A stretch of 64,000 bases of DNA from Lycorma delicatula (taxonomy: Eukaryota; Arthropoda; Insecta; Hemiptera; Fulgoridae), in NCBI RefSeq assembly GCF_047948215.1, contig NC_134465.1, positions 51,739,946-51,803,945 on the forward strand, written 5' to 3'. A model generated the notes under the pieces. The model did no database searches, was not told where the DNA came from, and worked only from the letters and a program-made list of their open reading frames with translations. Each line of letters opens with the position of its first letter. Within the stretch, counting starts at the first letter, position 1. Of this stretch, positions 23,307-34,020 are shown piece by piece. The translations under genes were made by a program, and so were the position numbers.

Positions 23307-25256
23307 AGGTGGAGAACAGAAGTCGTAACAGTATTTTCCCTAATGGCAGAACATTAAAAATGAATGAATTAAAAACAAACCAAAAAAAAACACTCGCTTT
23401 GTCTGCATTCTATTTATCATACACATAACGCAGGTGTACTTGCAATAACTTGTAACCCAAAAAAGTCTAATTTATGAAGCACTAAAAACCTTAGAAGTTT
23501 GAATAATATCTTCAAAACTGTTCAATTTTGCATTTTTATATACCGTATTACCTGTATTTTCAATCTGGCATGGTAATTCTTATTTTTTACTTAATACTGG
23601 AAAAACTGTGTGACATATGATATCTTGCATCAACAGTTGATGGTGTTATGAGGGATTTTAACTCTTACACAGTACATCAGTTTGCGGCAGTGTGCATTTC
23701 TTTCTGACAAAATTCTATATATATATGATTAGATATTCATAAGCCTTTGCTAATTATTACATAAAAATACGTACTTATAGTATGTTTCTAAATTTCTTTT
23801 TGCGATGAGATGCATATACAAGGGGAAAAGAAAGTCCTCTGTTGAAATAAGCTACACCGTTATTTTTAAAAAGGCAGTTTATTAAACCATTGTCTAAAAA
23901 TGTACCAATAGCTTTACACTGAAGTAATTTTTACTTAAACAGGTTTTATTACTTACTATCATTAAACTAAAGATAAAAGTAACGAAAAATTACGTATCTC
24001 ATGTTTCTAAAATCCAATAAAAATAATGCACCTTAACAAACCAGTAAGAATACAGTGTACATTACATTTCATTGACAAAGAAATACACCATGCCATTTTA
24101 GTTGTCATCGGTCAAGTAATCATAAATATAGTGGCAGTCTGCAGGTTGACCCGCCTGTCACTTCAACTTTCACAGGTGAGCACACTTTTGTAAACTAATA
24201 GTTTTTCTCTTTTTATGAAAAAAAGGGAACATTCAATGAACTTCTGATGGATGATAATTTTATTCACAACCAAGTACTCTAATAATTTCTATTTTTATAC
24301 TTGCACTCGTCACTGAAAAATACAATTCTGTTCTTTTCTTCTTAGCAATGGACTTGTAGAAAATCTCAAATACATATTGAAAAAGTTGATGCACTTAGAT
24401 CACTGTCACATTCAGAAAACCAGTAACATTTTGCAAGGAGAATTCTAAGATTGTATATGGAAAAATTGTCACAATTCAGTTTTGTTTTCATGTAGCAATG
24501 GCCTGTAGTGAAGGATTGACTTTTACTTCCTAAAGATCAATACACCATATTGTACCAATTATTTTCCACATATAATTTTTAATTTTATATACACGATTTA
24601 TAAAGAGTGATTATCAAACAGAATAAAATGTTTGAAACATAAAAAAATTACATTTATAACCTTTGAAATATAAAATAAAAAAAAATATTTAATTTCAATA
24701 ACAATAAAAAAATAAGACAAAACCTAAAATACTAGTAAACTATAATTTAATCTCTTCAGCTTCTATCCAAAACTATGAATTATTTTTCAGGATAAAAAAC
24801 TGGGCTGGTAGATCATTAAGTGACACCCATACGTATGAATTCATGTAAATTGATATTTAGAAAATTAAATATATTAATGTAACCTTGCATTTATATTTAT
24901 GATTATGAGATCTTAGCTATAATGAATCCATTCTTGATGTCAGTCTTATTTCAAGTTGTTTATATTAATAAAAAAAAAACAATATTCAGTTTACCATGTG
25001 CTAGACAATTAAACTGTTTTTATTATATGAAAACTGTACTTCAGCTTAAAAGAAAAGGACTTATTAGTAAACAAGTACCCATGCCATTATTAATAAATCG
25101 CTGAATCATTTGAAAAATCATTCTACGAATTTGTTTAAATACAATTAAACGTTTATTTTTACGGAAACCATATTACTCGGATGATTAATTTTTACATAAT
25201 ATTAAAACATGGATGATGAGAAAGTCAGAGAGCAAATGAATTGAGGCTTTTGAGAT

Positions 25257-25543
25257 GAGTGTGTGGCACAGAATGATAAATGTCAGATGGCAAGACTATG
25301 TAACAAATGAAGAAGTATTAAGGAGGATCAGAGAGAACAGGAAAATGCTAATGGTGATTGAATATAGGAAAAGGAACTGGCTATTGCATTGTATGAGAAG
25401 GTTTTATTGGATGAAATAGAAGGTATGGTGAATGGAAGGACAGGAAGAGAAAAGAAGATATTTCAAATGATGAATGGGATTATAAAAAAGGGAAAATATT
25501 TGGAAACAAACAGGTTAGCAAAGGATAGAAAATGTTGGAGAAA
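25257..25543 (+). mobile_element. RTE-like LINE (family 2) C-terminal relic, duplicated copy
   Basis: Same broken frames as 22739-23025, including the same frameshift between the TNEEVL block and the DRKCWR end. This shows the element had already decayed before the duplication. Confidence 0.75.
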
Positions 25544-25544
25544 C

Positions 25545-25825
25545 CGCCCGGGTTGGACTAGAAGTGAATGCGACTTTCCAAATCAGCTGATTTGGAAATC
25601 GAGAGTTCCAGCGTTCAAGCCGTAGTAAAGACAGTTACTTTTTACGGATTTGAATACTAGATCGTGGATACTGGTGTTCTTTGTTGGTTGGGTTTCAATT
25701 ATCTACACATTTAAGGAATGGTCCACCTGAGACTGTACAAGAATATGCTTCATTTACTCTCATACATATCATCCTCTGAAGTAATACCTGAACAGTAACA
25801 CCCGGAGGCTAAACAGAAAAACAAG
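25545..25825 (+). repeat. SINE family A, duplicated copy
   Basis: Copy of 23026-23306 within duplication unit 2. The palindrome CAAATCAGCTGATTTG is at 25579-25594. It differs by a few bases (CGACTTTCC against CGACTTCCC). Confidence 0.88.
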
Positions 25826-26994
25826 GTGGAGAACAGAAGTCGTAACAGTATTTTCCCTAATGGCAGAACATTAAAAATGAATGAATTAAAAACAAACCAA
25901 AAAAAAACAATCGCTTTGTCTGCATTCTATTTATCATACACATAACGCAGGTGTACTTGCAATAACTTGTAACCCAAAAAAGTCTAATTTATGAAGCACT
26001 AAAAACCTTAGAAGTTTGAATAATATCTTCAAAACTGTTCAATTTTGCATTTTTATATAACGTATTACCTGTATTTTCAATCTGGCATGGTAATTCTTAT
26101 TTTTTACTTAATACTGGAAAAACTGTGTGACATATGATATCTTGCATCAACAGTTGATGTTGTTATGAGGGATTTTAAGTCTTACACAGTACATCAGTTT
26201 CATCAGTTTGCGGCAGTGTGCATTTCTTTCTGACAAAATTCTATATATATATGATTAGATATTCATAAGCCTTTGCTAATTTACCAATTATTATTTATAT
26301 TATTTAATTATTATTTATTTGCTAAATTTACCAATAGCTTTACACTGAAGTAATTTTTACTTAAACAGGTGTTTATTACTTACTATCATTAAACTAAAGA
26401 TAAAAGTAACGAAAAATTACGTATCTCATGTTTCTAAAATCCAATAAAAATAATGCACGTTAACAAACCAGTAAGAATACAGTGTACCTTACATTTCATT
26501 GACAAAGAAATACACCATGCCATTTTAGTTTAGTTGTCATCGGTCAAGTAATCATAAATATAGTGGCAGTCTGCAGGTTGACCCGCCTGTCACTTCAACT
26601 TTCACAGGTGAGCACACTTTTGTAAACTAATAGTTTTTATCTTTTTATGAAAAACAGAGAACATTCAATGAACTTCTGATGGATGATAATTTTATTCACA
26701 ACCAAGTACTCTAATAATTTCTATTTTTATACTTGCACTCGTCACTGAAAAATACAATTCTGTTCTTTTCTTCTTAGCAATGGACTTGTTGAAAATCTCA
26801 AATACATATTGAAAAAGTTGATGCACTTAGATCACTGTCACATTCAGAAAACCAGTAACATTTTGCACGGTGAATTCTAAGATTGTGTATGGAAAAATTG
26901 TCACAATTCAGTTTTGTTTTCATGTAGCAATGGCCTGTAGTGAAGGTTTGACTTTTACTTCCTAATGATCAATACACAGAGACATCCGCTTACC

Positions 26995-28080
26995 TTCTTG
27001 TACTAAAAATTTGTCTTATCTTTTTCTTGATGTGCCCTTTCTTTTTAACTATCTTGCTGGGCCCATTCTTCCTCAAATAGTTTATTCACTTCATTCTGGC
27101 AGTAGATATCACACTTATCTTTTCATTTCATACAGGGAAGATGTTTCTCATAAAACATTTCTGGAAAACACTTTCTTGAGGGGACAATTTACCTCCTTTT
27201 CTTGGCAGAATTACTGATACGTATTGTACAAATGCTGTACAGAACTAACTCTTCAAAATATAACTTGGATGACTCTTTTCAACAATAGTTTAGGCAGTGC
27301 ATCAAAATTGTCATTTAACATTTTTCCTTTCACTTGTCCATGTTTTTTTATTTCACATTTACCACTACACCATGTTCAGCCTTAATATATACATTAAATT
27401 TCACCTATACTACTACTTAATGTTAACAATAATTTTTTCTTGCATATATTAATTATTCCTGTAGGAGTAGGTAATTGATAATGCAATGTATCTTGCCTTT
27501 ATCAGTCGTCATCTTTTGTCTAACACCTTTTTGGAAGAACACTTCTGACATTAATTACAACAAATACTTTACTATGGTTCCAGCCAGTGTCATTACAGAA
27601 TTTAACAAATATATTTTTTCCATTTCTCCTTCTATTAATTTGCTACATTCTCTATTATCCAACTTTTTACGAAATACAGAATCTCACTTCTTTCCTAATG
27701 TAGGTACACTTTTTTCTTGGAGTATTATGGAATGGATTCTTAATTTCGTTTGTTCTTGAATAATAATCAAGATATGCTTTCCCTTCTAACCTTAACATTT
27801 TTGTTTTGTTTTGCTTCCAGTTATTTTGATAAGCTTTACGTTCCTATTTCCTCACTTCAGATATATTTTCCCTATTGTCTATATATTAGGGAGTTTCATC
27901 AACAAATTCCACAGGAATATAATCAGGATCAGACCTCATACCGTCAATTTCATCTTCAACAGAATTCAAGTTGTTAAATTTAGAATTCACAAATTCATTA
28001 TTACTATCATTACAATCATGATTAACAGTAACAGTTTCAATAGTTGCATTACAATTTATTGTGATGCAAGTATTGAATTT
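26995..28080 (-). pseudogene. Broken ORF relic resembling an insect cut-and-paste transposase
   Basis: Minus-strand pieces, from 28000 down to 27000, read coherently across several frames: an acidic VEDEIDGMRSDPDYIPVEFV segment, then RKAYQNNWKQNKTKMLRLEG + KAYLDYY, a piece with KKLDNRECSKLIEGEMEKIY, RQKMTTDKGKIHC, and KDKCDIYCQNEVNKLFEEEW. The order acidic N-terminus, W-K-x-N-K-x-K-x-LR-x-GKAY and a later CxxC-type K-D-K-C-D segment recalls a class of insect proteins usually annotated as uncharacterised or transposase-like. I cannot name the superfamily. Stops and frameshifts abound. A fragment recurs at 31476-31667. Confidence 0.45.
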
Positions 28081-28084
28081 ATTT

Positions 28085-28625
28085 CCGAAGACATCTGCAG
28101 TTAACTGAAGTCGAGCCCTCCGACTTCATTGGATACTTATCACGATTATGTCTTTCATACCCAAAGTGAAAGCACACTACCACCAGATGTATAAAAAGGT
28201 CAGCTCGTCTCCAAATTGGGAGCACTTGTAACAACGATAAACATCTATATATATTGTTTGGGCCTTAACACGAAGTGATATCAGTAAACAACCTGGCCAC
28301 AGATTGGAGGCCATAAAATGGTACATAACTCACGTGAAATACAACATGGTAACGCTCTGCTTGGCATCTATCTGTCTTGAACAACAGTTGACAATCAACC
28401 TTGAAGGCCATTTGAGTATTCCACTCATGTATGAACGACAATAACTCTTCCTCAAATAAACGTCTATCAATATCATACACGATGACATTTGGAAGCCGAT
28501 TCTTTCATGTGGGTTTTACTTACATCGAGGTTGTCAGAAATAACTTTATGTCTAAATCATCGGCAACGACAGCTGTCTTCTTCTTTTTTGTGTATTTCAA
28601 ATTCTCAAGCTAGGTGTCTGCCAAT
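28085..28625 (-). pseudogene. Unidentified coding relic, about 170 codons with few stops
   Basis: On the minus strand a frame reads IVYDIDRRLFEEELLSFIHE, WNTQMAFKVDCQLLFKTDRC, RYHVVFHVSYVPFYGLQSVA and RLFTDITSC, a stop, then 57 more open codons (YRCLSLLQV... FHFGYERHN) to a TAA at about 28080. Upstream, KKTAVVADDLDIKLFLTTSM continues after a frame break. The region is much less AT-rich than its surroundings. No family is recognised. It may come from a large mobile element or an endogenous viral sequence; this is a guess. The end phrase AAGACATCTGCAGTTAAC also occurs at about 5758. Confidence 0.5.
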
Positions 28626-28660
28626 TACCATAATTGTCAGAAATAACTTTGTCAGAAATA

Positions 28661-31192
28661 AATTTTATGCCAAACTAGAAAAAAGGTAACCCTATGGCCT
28701 GCCGCAAGAATGTTACATGGTTTATGTTTCATTATATATGATTTTGATAAATATTTTTACCAATTGTATCTAAATAACGTTTATGAATTTAGCGTACCAA
28801 CAACAACAAAACTTTTTATAATGAAAAGCTTCAAAATTCTGAACATTTTTAGCTGTTTCTTGAGTTGTGATTTCTTAACACTGCTCTAACCCCAATTTTT
28901 ACCATTTTTATCCCTCATAACACAAATGTAATTTTAAATAAATATTTCAATAAATAGGATATGTTTCTTCTGCTACAAACTTGACCTTTGACCGTGCCAC
29001 AAATTAAAAACCAAAGTTTCATTTACCAAAGATCATGTGACATCGCAACCTGTATGTCATCAGCTAAAATGCCACAGTTATGCGTCACTGGTACCGCAAT
29101 AAAAGCGGAAGATCGAAATGAACCGCTTTATGGCTGGTGTTAAATTGCAATGTATATACGATACCATTATCTCAATTCCCCTCCAAGGAAGAAGAACACT
29201 CGCCTTGTGACATCTCTGGTTGCCACACCATCCCCTCTGTCCCTAGTCATTAGTGGCTTAATCGGAGGACACTTTCTTGCTCTCAAACAGATCACACTCC
29301 ACAGTCATTAGTCGGTTTCGATGAGATGTCACTGATGCAAATGCCTCGAAAGACATTCGCATCAGTAAATTTTGCCTTCATCAAAATTTGCCTTTTTAAA
29401 AGACATCAGAGACACCTAGCTACCACGTAGCACTCAGAAACTGCTAAAACTAACTGCCTAACCACAGAAGATCAAAGACCCCGCGCACCTAACTCTATTA
29501 CCATTCTATCACAACCTAAAACCGTAATGTACCCACTTTACAATACAATTGTCAGTAATTCAGATCAAATACAAAAAATATTCAAAGTCCTTGTTTACTA
29601 CAATTAGATGACTTCACGCATTTGTATTGACTTGTCATTCATGGAGGACGCCATATTCTGCGTGATGAGTGTGGTAACAACCACTGGGACGGAATATGTC
29701 GTGGGGATTTTCCTACACATTTCCAGATCATTTAATAATCTATGGTGATATTCTGCTACTTACCAACTTCAAAAAACAGATTGTACTGTAAGTGAATTGC
29801 AAGTTATGCAAAGTTACTTCAGCCACTGGGTTGTGCTGTTCTGTGAGGGCAGCCATGAGGTTCGCAAGTTGCTGTCAAAGGGATGTCCCCTGGGCAGCGT
29901 GTTGGATCCATTATTGTGAGGGGTGAAGTTTGATTCTTGAATTTGATTCTGAAGTTGTCCAGCGGGTGTTCAAAGTGGCTTATCACATAACAGCCACAGG
30001 GTGGTTAAGTGCTGACAATGGGCTCCTGCTGGTCAAAGGAAGCTCGCAGTAGGAGGTAGAACGCCGAGCCACTTGGGCTTGCAAGATGCTTGAGCAGTGG
30101 GGTAATCAACACAAAATGATGTTTAGCCCGGGAAAGACCACGATCATGGTCCTAAAAACGGTGTTTGGCAGTAAGTCAGTGTGACCGTGTTTCGATGGCA
30201 GGCCGGTGTATAAAGTATGTTCAAGTTCAAAAGTACCTCGGGATGTTTCTTGATAAGAAACTGCAATTTAAGAAGCACCTTGAATACATCACGGAGATGG
30301 CCTGCAACACCTTCTTCGGTATTCGACGTGTGGTCAATCCTGATTGGGGCCTTAATTTTAACACCATGAGCATTCTGTATAAAGGTATGTGCAATGCTGT
30401 TATGTGATACACGGCACCTGTTGGGCAGATAGGCTAAAATATAAAATTATCAGAACATATTAAGAGCTCAATACCTTTTCTTTCTTTTTCCTGTTTAGCC
30501 TCCGGTAATTACCGTTTAGATAATTCTTCAGAGGATGAATGAGGATGATATGTATGAGTGTAAATGAAGTGTTAGTCTTGTACATTCTCAGTTCGACCAT
30601 TCCTGAGATGTGTGGTTAATTGAAACCCAACCACCAAAGAACACCGGTATCCACGATCTAGTATTCAAATCCATGTAAAAATATCTGGCTTTACTAGGAC
30701 TTGAACGCTGTAACTCTCGACTTCCAAATCAGCTGATTTGGGAAGGCGCGTTAACCACTAGACCAACCCGGTGGGTTAAGACCTCAATACCTAATATTGT
30801 TAATGGTAACAGGTGGGTACCGTACTATGTCACGGGAGGCAGTTTTAGTGATTGCAGGCATGAAAATGAGAGACTTGATTGCATCTGAGAAGCAGCAGTG
30901 GTATTTTGCTAAGAAGTCAGATTAGTTGACTTTGAATAAACATTGAGAAATTGAACAACATGGCAATACCTTGTGGCAGGCCAGATGGGATGAGAAAGAT
31001 GGTTGGCATCATTCGCATCATCTGTCTTCAAACATTGTTGGTTTGCAGGATGCCTCTTGGGTGCACCCTAAGTGCATTTTTTTAATGTTTCTTTTTATCA
31101 TAATTTTTTTTTGACCTGGCTATCCTGAACTGCTTGAACAAACTTATTTTTCTTTTGAGGCTTTAATGTTCTGCCATCTCTTAGTCATAATT
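28661..31192 (+). mobile_element. R1-like LINE relic block, copy 2
   Basis: Second copy of the 15494-17666 block, in the same orientation, about 90 percent or more alike by eye. It again encodes KYVQVQKYLGMFLDKKLQFK (about 30217) and REAVLVIAGMKMRDLIASEK. The catalytic box again reads ADN, so that change predates the duplication. Extra text near 29975-30005 and a 301-bp SINE-A insertion at 30477-30777 are absent from copy 1. Confidence 0.82.
30477..30777 (-). repeat. SINE family A, full-length reference copy with target-site duplication
   Basis: On the minus strand it begins TAACCCACCGGGTTGG with an A-box-like TGGTCTAGTGG, then the palindrome CAAATCAGCTGATTTG (30725-30740) and a B-box-like GTTCAAGTCC. 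The body carries GTGTTCTTTGGTGG and CACATCTCAGGAATGGTC, and the 3' end is CCGGAGGCTAAACAGGAAAA. It is flanked by AAGAGCTCAATACCT (30462-30476) and AAGACCTCAATACCT (30778-30792), a 15-bp duplication with one mismatch. Copy 1 of the R1 block (about 17258-17272) shows the site without the SINE. Confidence 0.93.
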
Positions 31193-31475
31193 AATATTAT
31201 GATTGTGATATTTATAATTACATTTTTTCTTTTGTAATTGTGGTAATAATTTATTCAGTCACGTCTGTTAATAAACATGGCTGTTTGTATGTACCATGAT
31301 TAACAATTAGTTTTCTGGCAACATAGATTTGGAGCTATGCTGAAAGAAGGAAAGTAAAGTAATCAGTCAAAAAATGAGGTATAGGTTTTTTGCATTTCTC
31401 AATGTTTTATGACCCAGGGACCCCAAAAAACAAAAAAAAAAAAAGAGTAGGGGTAATTTTTGTACAAATGTACGT
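31193..31475 (+). repeat. Copy of nrf-6-like 3' flank, joined to R1 block
   Basis: Matches 19055-19337 over its whole length. In the original locus this sequence is separated from the R1 block by about 1.39 kb that holds the last two coding exons; here it follows the R1 block directly. Confidence 0.8.
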
Positions 31476-31667
31476 ATGTTAACAAGGTATGCTTTCCCTT
31501 CTAACCTTAACATTTTTGTTTTTTTTGCTTCCAGTTACTTTGATAAGCTTTACGTTCTTGTTTCCTCCCTTCAGATATATTTTCCCTATTATCAATTAGG
31601 GAGTTACATCAACAAATTCCACAGGAATATAATCTGGATCAGACCTCATACCGTCAATTTCATCTTC
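31476..31667 (-). repeat. Fragment of the transposase-like relic
   Basis: Matches 27773-27957 (shared TATGCTTTCCCTTCTAACCT, TTTGATAAGCTTTACGTTC, CATACCGTCAATTTCATCTT) with small indels. Confidence 0.75.
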
Positions 31668-31670
31668 AAA

Positions 31671-31960
31671 TCTAAACTGAAAATTTAAGGAAAAACAATA
31701 GGTCCCAGAACTGGAATTTTAGTAGTTTTTGAGAAATATGGAGTAAAAGACAAAAGATTTGGACTGAAAAACATACTATTTTAACTTCGGCATAAAATAA
31801 CTATGTTAAATGAGTAATAAACGCACAAAAGTTTCAAACAAAAAATTGAAGAGAACTTGTTTCTGAGTAAAATGCTATGAATAAAGAGTCCAGAAACTAA
31901 ATACAAACTTAAACATTTTTGAAGTTTATTAAAAATATAAATGTATCAAAATATGAAAGT
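31671..31960 (+). repeat. Non-coding repeat, empty-site copy
   Basis: Contains GGTCCCAGAACTGGAATTTT and GTTAAATGAGTAATAAACGC, then TTTTTGAAGTTTATTAAAAA without interruption. Its partner at 32820-33082 plus 34012 onward has a LINE inserted at that GAAGTTTATT. A reverse-oriented diverged copy may lie near 50440-50500. Confidence 0.85.
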
Positions 31961-32819
31961 TATTTATAGTGAAATGCCCCTAACAGAAAAATTTGTATTG
32001 TCAATGTTGCAATCACTTCTTAGTTGTTAACAATTTTTGCTGATCCATTTGTATTAAACAATTTTGTATGTAAGCTTACCTGACAGTATATTAATTTCAT
32101 TTACTTATACAGTGTCTCTTATCTGTACAATTGAAAAAATTTAGTGTCATTAATTTTATGTTTTATTTATAAAAAAAAAAAAAAAAACTTTGACTGAATC
32201 CACTACTACTATGCTTTCTGGAAACTATTTATTTACTTACACATAATCATTTTTCAAACTCCTGATATACTTTTAGCCACAGAAGCAAAACTTGTTTCTA
32301 AGGTGGGATTTGAGTTTTATGGCTACTTGTTTTCACTGAAGTTGTTTTGCCTTATACAATAATCTGGTTGGAGCCATGCACTTCGACCATGCACAAAACC
32401 CAAGTTCAGTTTTATACCAGTTCTTTTATTGTTTTAAATCCATCATTTTTGCTTGTAATAAAATATAGAGAGAAGATTGATTTGCAGATCAACTTGGATT
32501 TAAACCTGGTAAGCCAGTGGTGAGTGAATAGCAGCTAATTTTATTCAGCAATAACATGTACTATCTGAATTTTATTACATTCAGATAGCATATGTTATCC
32601 TGTGTAGATAGTGATTCACAAAGAATGAAACAAACTTTCAAAACATGTTTTACTGGTGAAAATAAAGAAGAAAGTACTATATCAATCTAAATACACATAG
32701 GTTTGGAAAGCTTCGTTTCCAAACTAGCAAAAGATTTTGCTATTTTCTGTGCCTTCAGTACAATTAAGCCAGATTATAATTCTTGGAACCAAATTAAGGA
32801 ATAAATTTAATGGTTTTAT
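31961..32819. other. Spacer, no feature seen
   Basis: Ordinary AT-rich sequence with an A-run near 32172. No open frame or repeat was recognised. Confidence 0.5.
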
Positions 32820-33082
32820 ATGAAATCTGAACTGAAAAATTTAAGGAAAAACAATAGGTCCCAGAACTGGAATTTTAGTAGTTTTTGAGAAATATGGAGT
32901 AAAAGACAAAAGATTGGGATTGAAAAACACACTATTTTATGTTTGGCATAAAATAACTATGTTAAATGAGTAATAAACGCACTGAAGTTTCAAACAAAAA
33001 ATTGAAGAGAACTTGTTTCTGAGTAAAATGCTATGAATTAAGATTCCAGAAACTAAATACAACTTAAAGATTTTTGAAGTTT
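32820..33082 (+). repeat. Non-coding repeat, filled-site copy
   Basis: Close copy of 31671-31920. It is interrupted at TTTTTGAAGTTT by the LINE at 33083-34011 and resumes at 34012 with GTTTATTAAAAACATAAATG. Confidence 0.85.
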
Positions 33083-34011
33083 TTTTTGTCTTCAGTCATT
33101 TGACTGGTTTGATGCAGCTCTCCAAGATTCCTTATCTAGTCCTTATTCATTTCGGTATATCCCCTACATCCTACATCCCTAACAATTTGTTTTACATATA
33201 TTCCAAATGTTGCCTGCCTACACAATTTTTTCCTTCTACCTGTCCTTCCAATATTCCAATATTAAAGCGACTATTCCAGGATGCCTTAGTATGTGGCCTA
33301 TAAGTCTGTCTCTTCTTTTAACTATATTTTTCCAAATGCTTCTTTCTTCATCATGCAACACCTCTTCATTTGTCACTTTATCCACCTGTCTGATTTTTAA
33401 CATTCTCCTATAGCACCGCATTTCAAAAGCTTCTAATCTTTTCTTCTCAGATACTCCAATTGTCCAAGTTTCACTTCCATATAAAGCGACACTCCAAACA
33501 TATACTTACAAAAATCTTTTCCTGACATTTAAATTAATTTTTGATGTAAACAAATTATATTTCTGACTGAAGACTCGTTTAGCTTGTGCTATTCGGCATT
33601 TTATATCGCTCTTGCTTCGTCCATCTTTAGTAATTCTACTTCCCAAATAACAAAATTCTTCTACCTCCATAATCTTTTCTCCTCCTATTTTCACATTCAG
33701 TGGTCCATCTTTGTTATTTCTACTACATTTCATTACTTTTGTTTTGTTCTTGTTTATTTTCATGAGATAGTTCTTGCGTCGGACTTCATCTATGCCGTTC
33801 ATAGTTTCTTCTAAATCCTTTTTACTCTCGGCTAGAATTACTATATCATCAGAAAATCGTATCATATTTAACTTTTCACCTTGTACTGTTATTCCGAATC
33901 TGAATTGTTCTTTAAATCATTAACTGCTAGTTCTATGTAAAGATTAAAAAGTAAAGGGGATAGGGATCATCCTTGTCGGACTCCCTTTCTTATTACGGCT
34001 TCTCTCTTATG
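33083..34011 (-). mobile_element. 5'-truncated RTE-like LINE (family 1) with target-site duplication
   Basis: A 119-codon open stretch (33506-33865, minus) includes a changed catalytic region, IRFSDDIVILAESKKDLEET, where other copies have RFADD. It continues to FCYLGSRITKDGRSKSDIKC and VRKRFL, then after a frame break RRMLKIRQVDKVTNEEVLHD and RLIGHILRHPGIVALILE. The T-run at 33081-33087 is the reverse of the poly(A) tail. TTGAAGTTT occurs at 33074-33082 and 34012-34020, a 9-bp duplication, and an undisturbed copy of the target is at about 31916. Confidence 0.92.
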
Positions 34012-34020
34012 TTGAAGTTT

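Larger units (their letters stand above)
21250..24549 (+). repeat. Head-to-tail duplication, unit 1 (about 3.3 kb)
   Basis: Text from TTTTTGTACCAATTATTTTC onward repeats in unit 2 (24550-26977). Unit 1 has about 780 extra bases (21428-22207, including a SINE-A piece) and a different segment near 23760-23905. Elsewhere the two agree base for base over long stretches with scattered single changes (for example CTTCTTTCAAG/CTTATTTCAAG), so the event is recent or the units are two haplotypes. No host gene is seen; open stretches of 60-78 codons occur in both units only because they are duplicated. Confidence 0.92.
24550..26977 (+). repeat. Head-to-tail duplication, unit 2 (about 2.4 kb)
   Basis: Second copy of 21250-24549, starting at the shared TTGTACCAATTATTTTCCAC and ending at CCTAATGATCAATACACA. 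It lacks 21428-22207 and has an AT-rich replacement at about 26280-26335. It carries copies of the family 2 LINE relic (about 25257-25543) and the SINE. Confidence 0.92.

Noticed and set aside
27475..28104. Plus-strand frames of 94, 75 and 97 codons
   Set aside because: Antisense to the transposase-like relic, which reads more sensibly on the minus strand.
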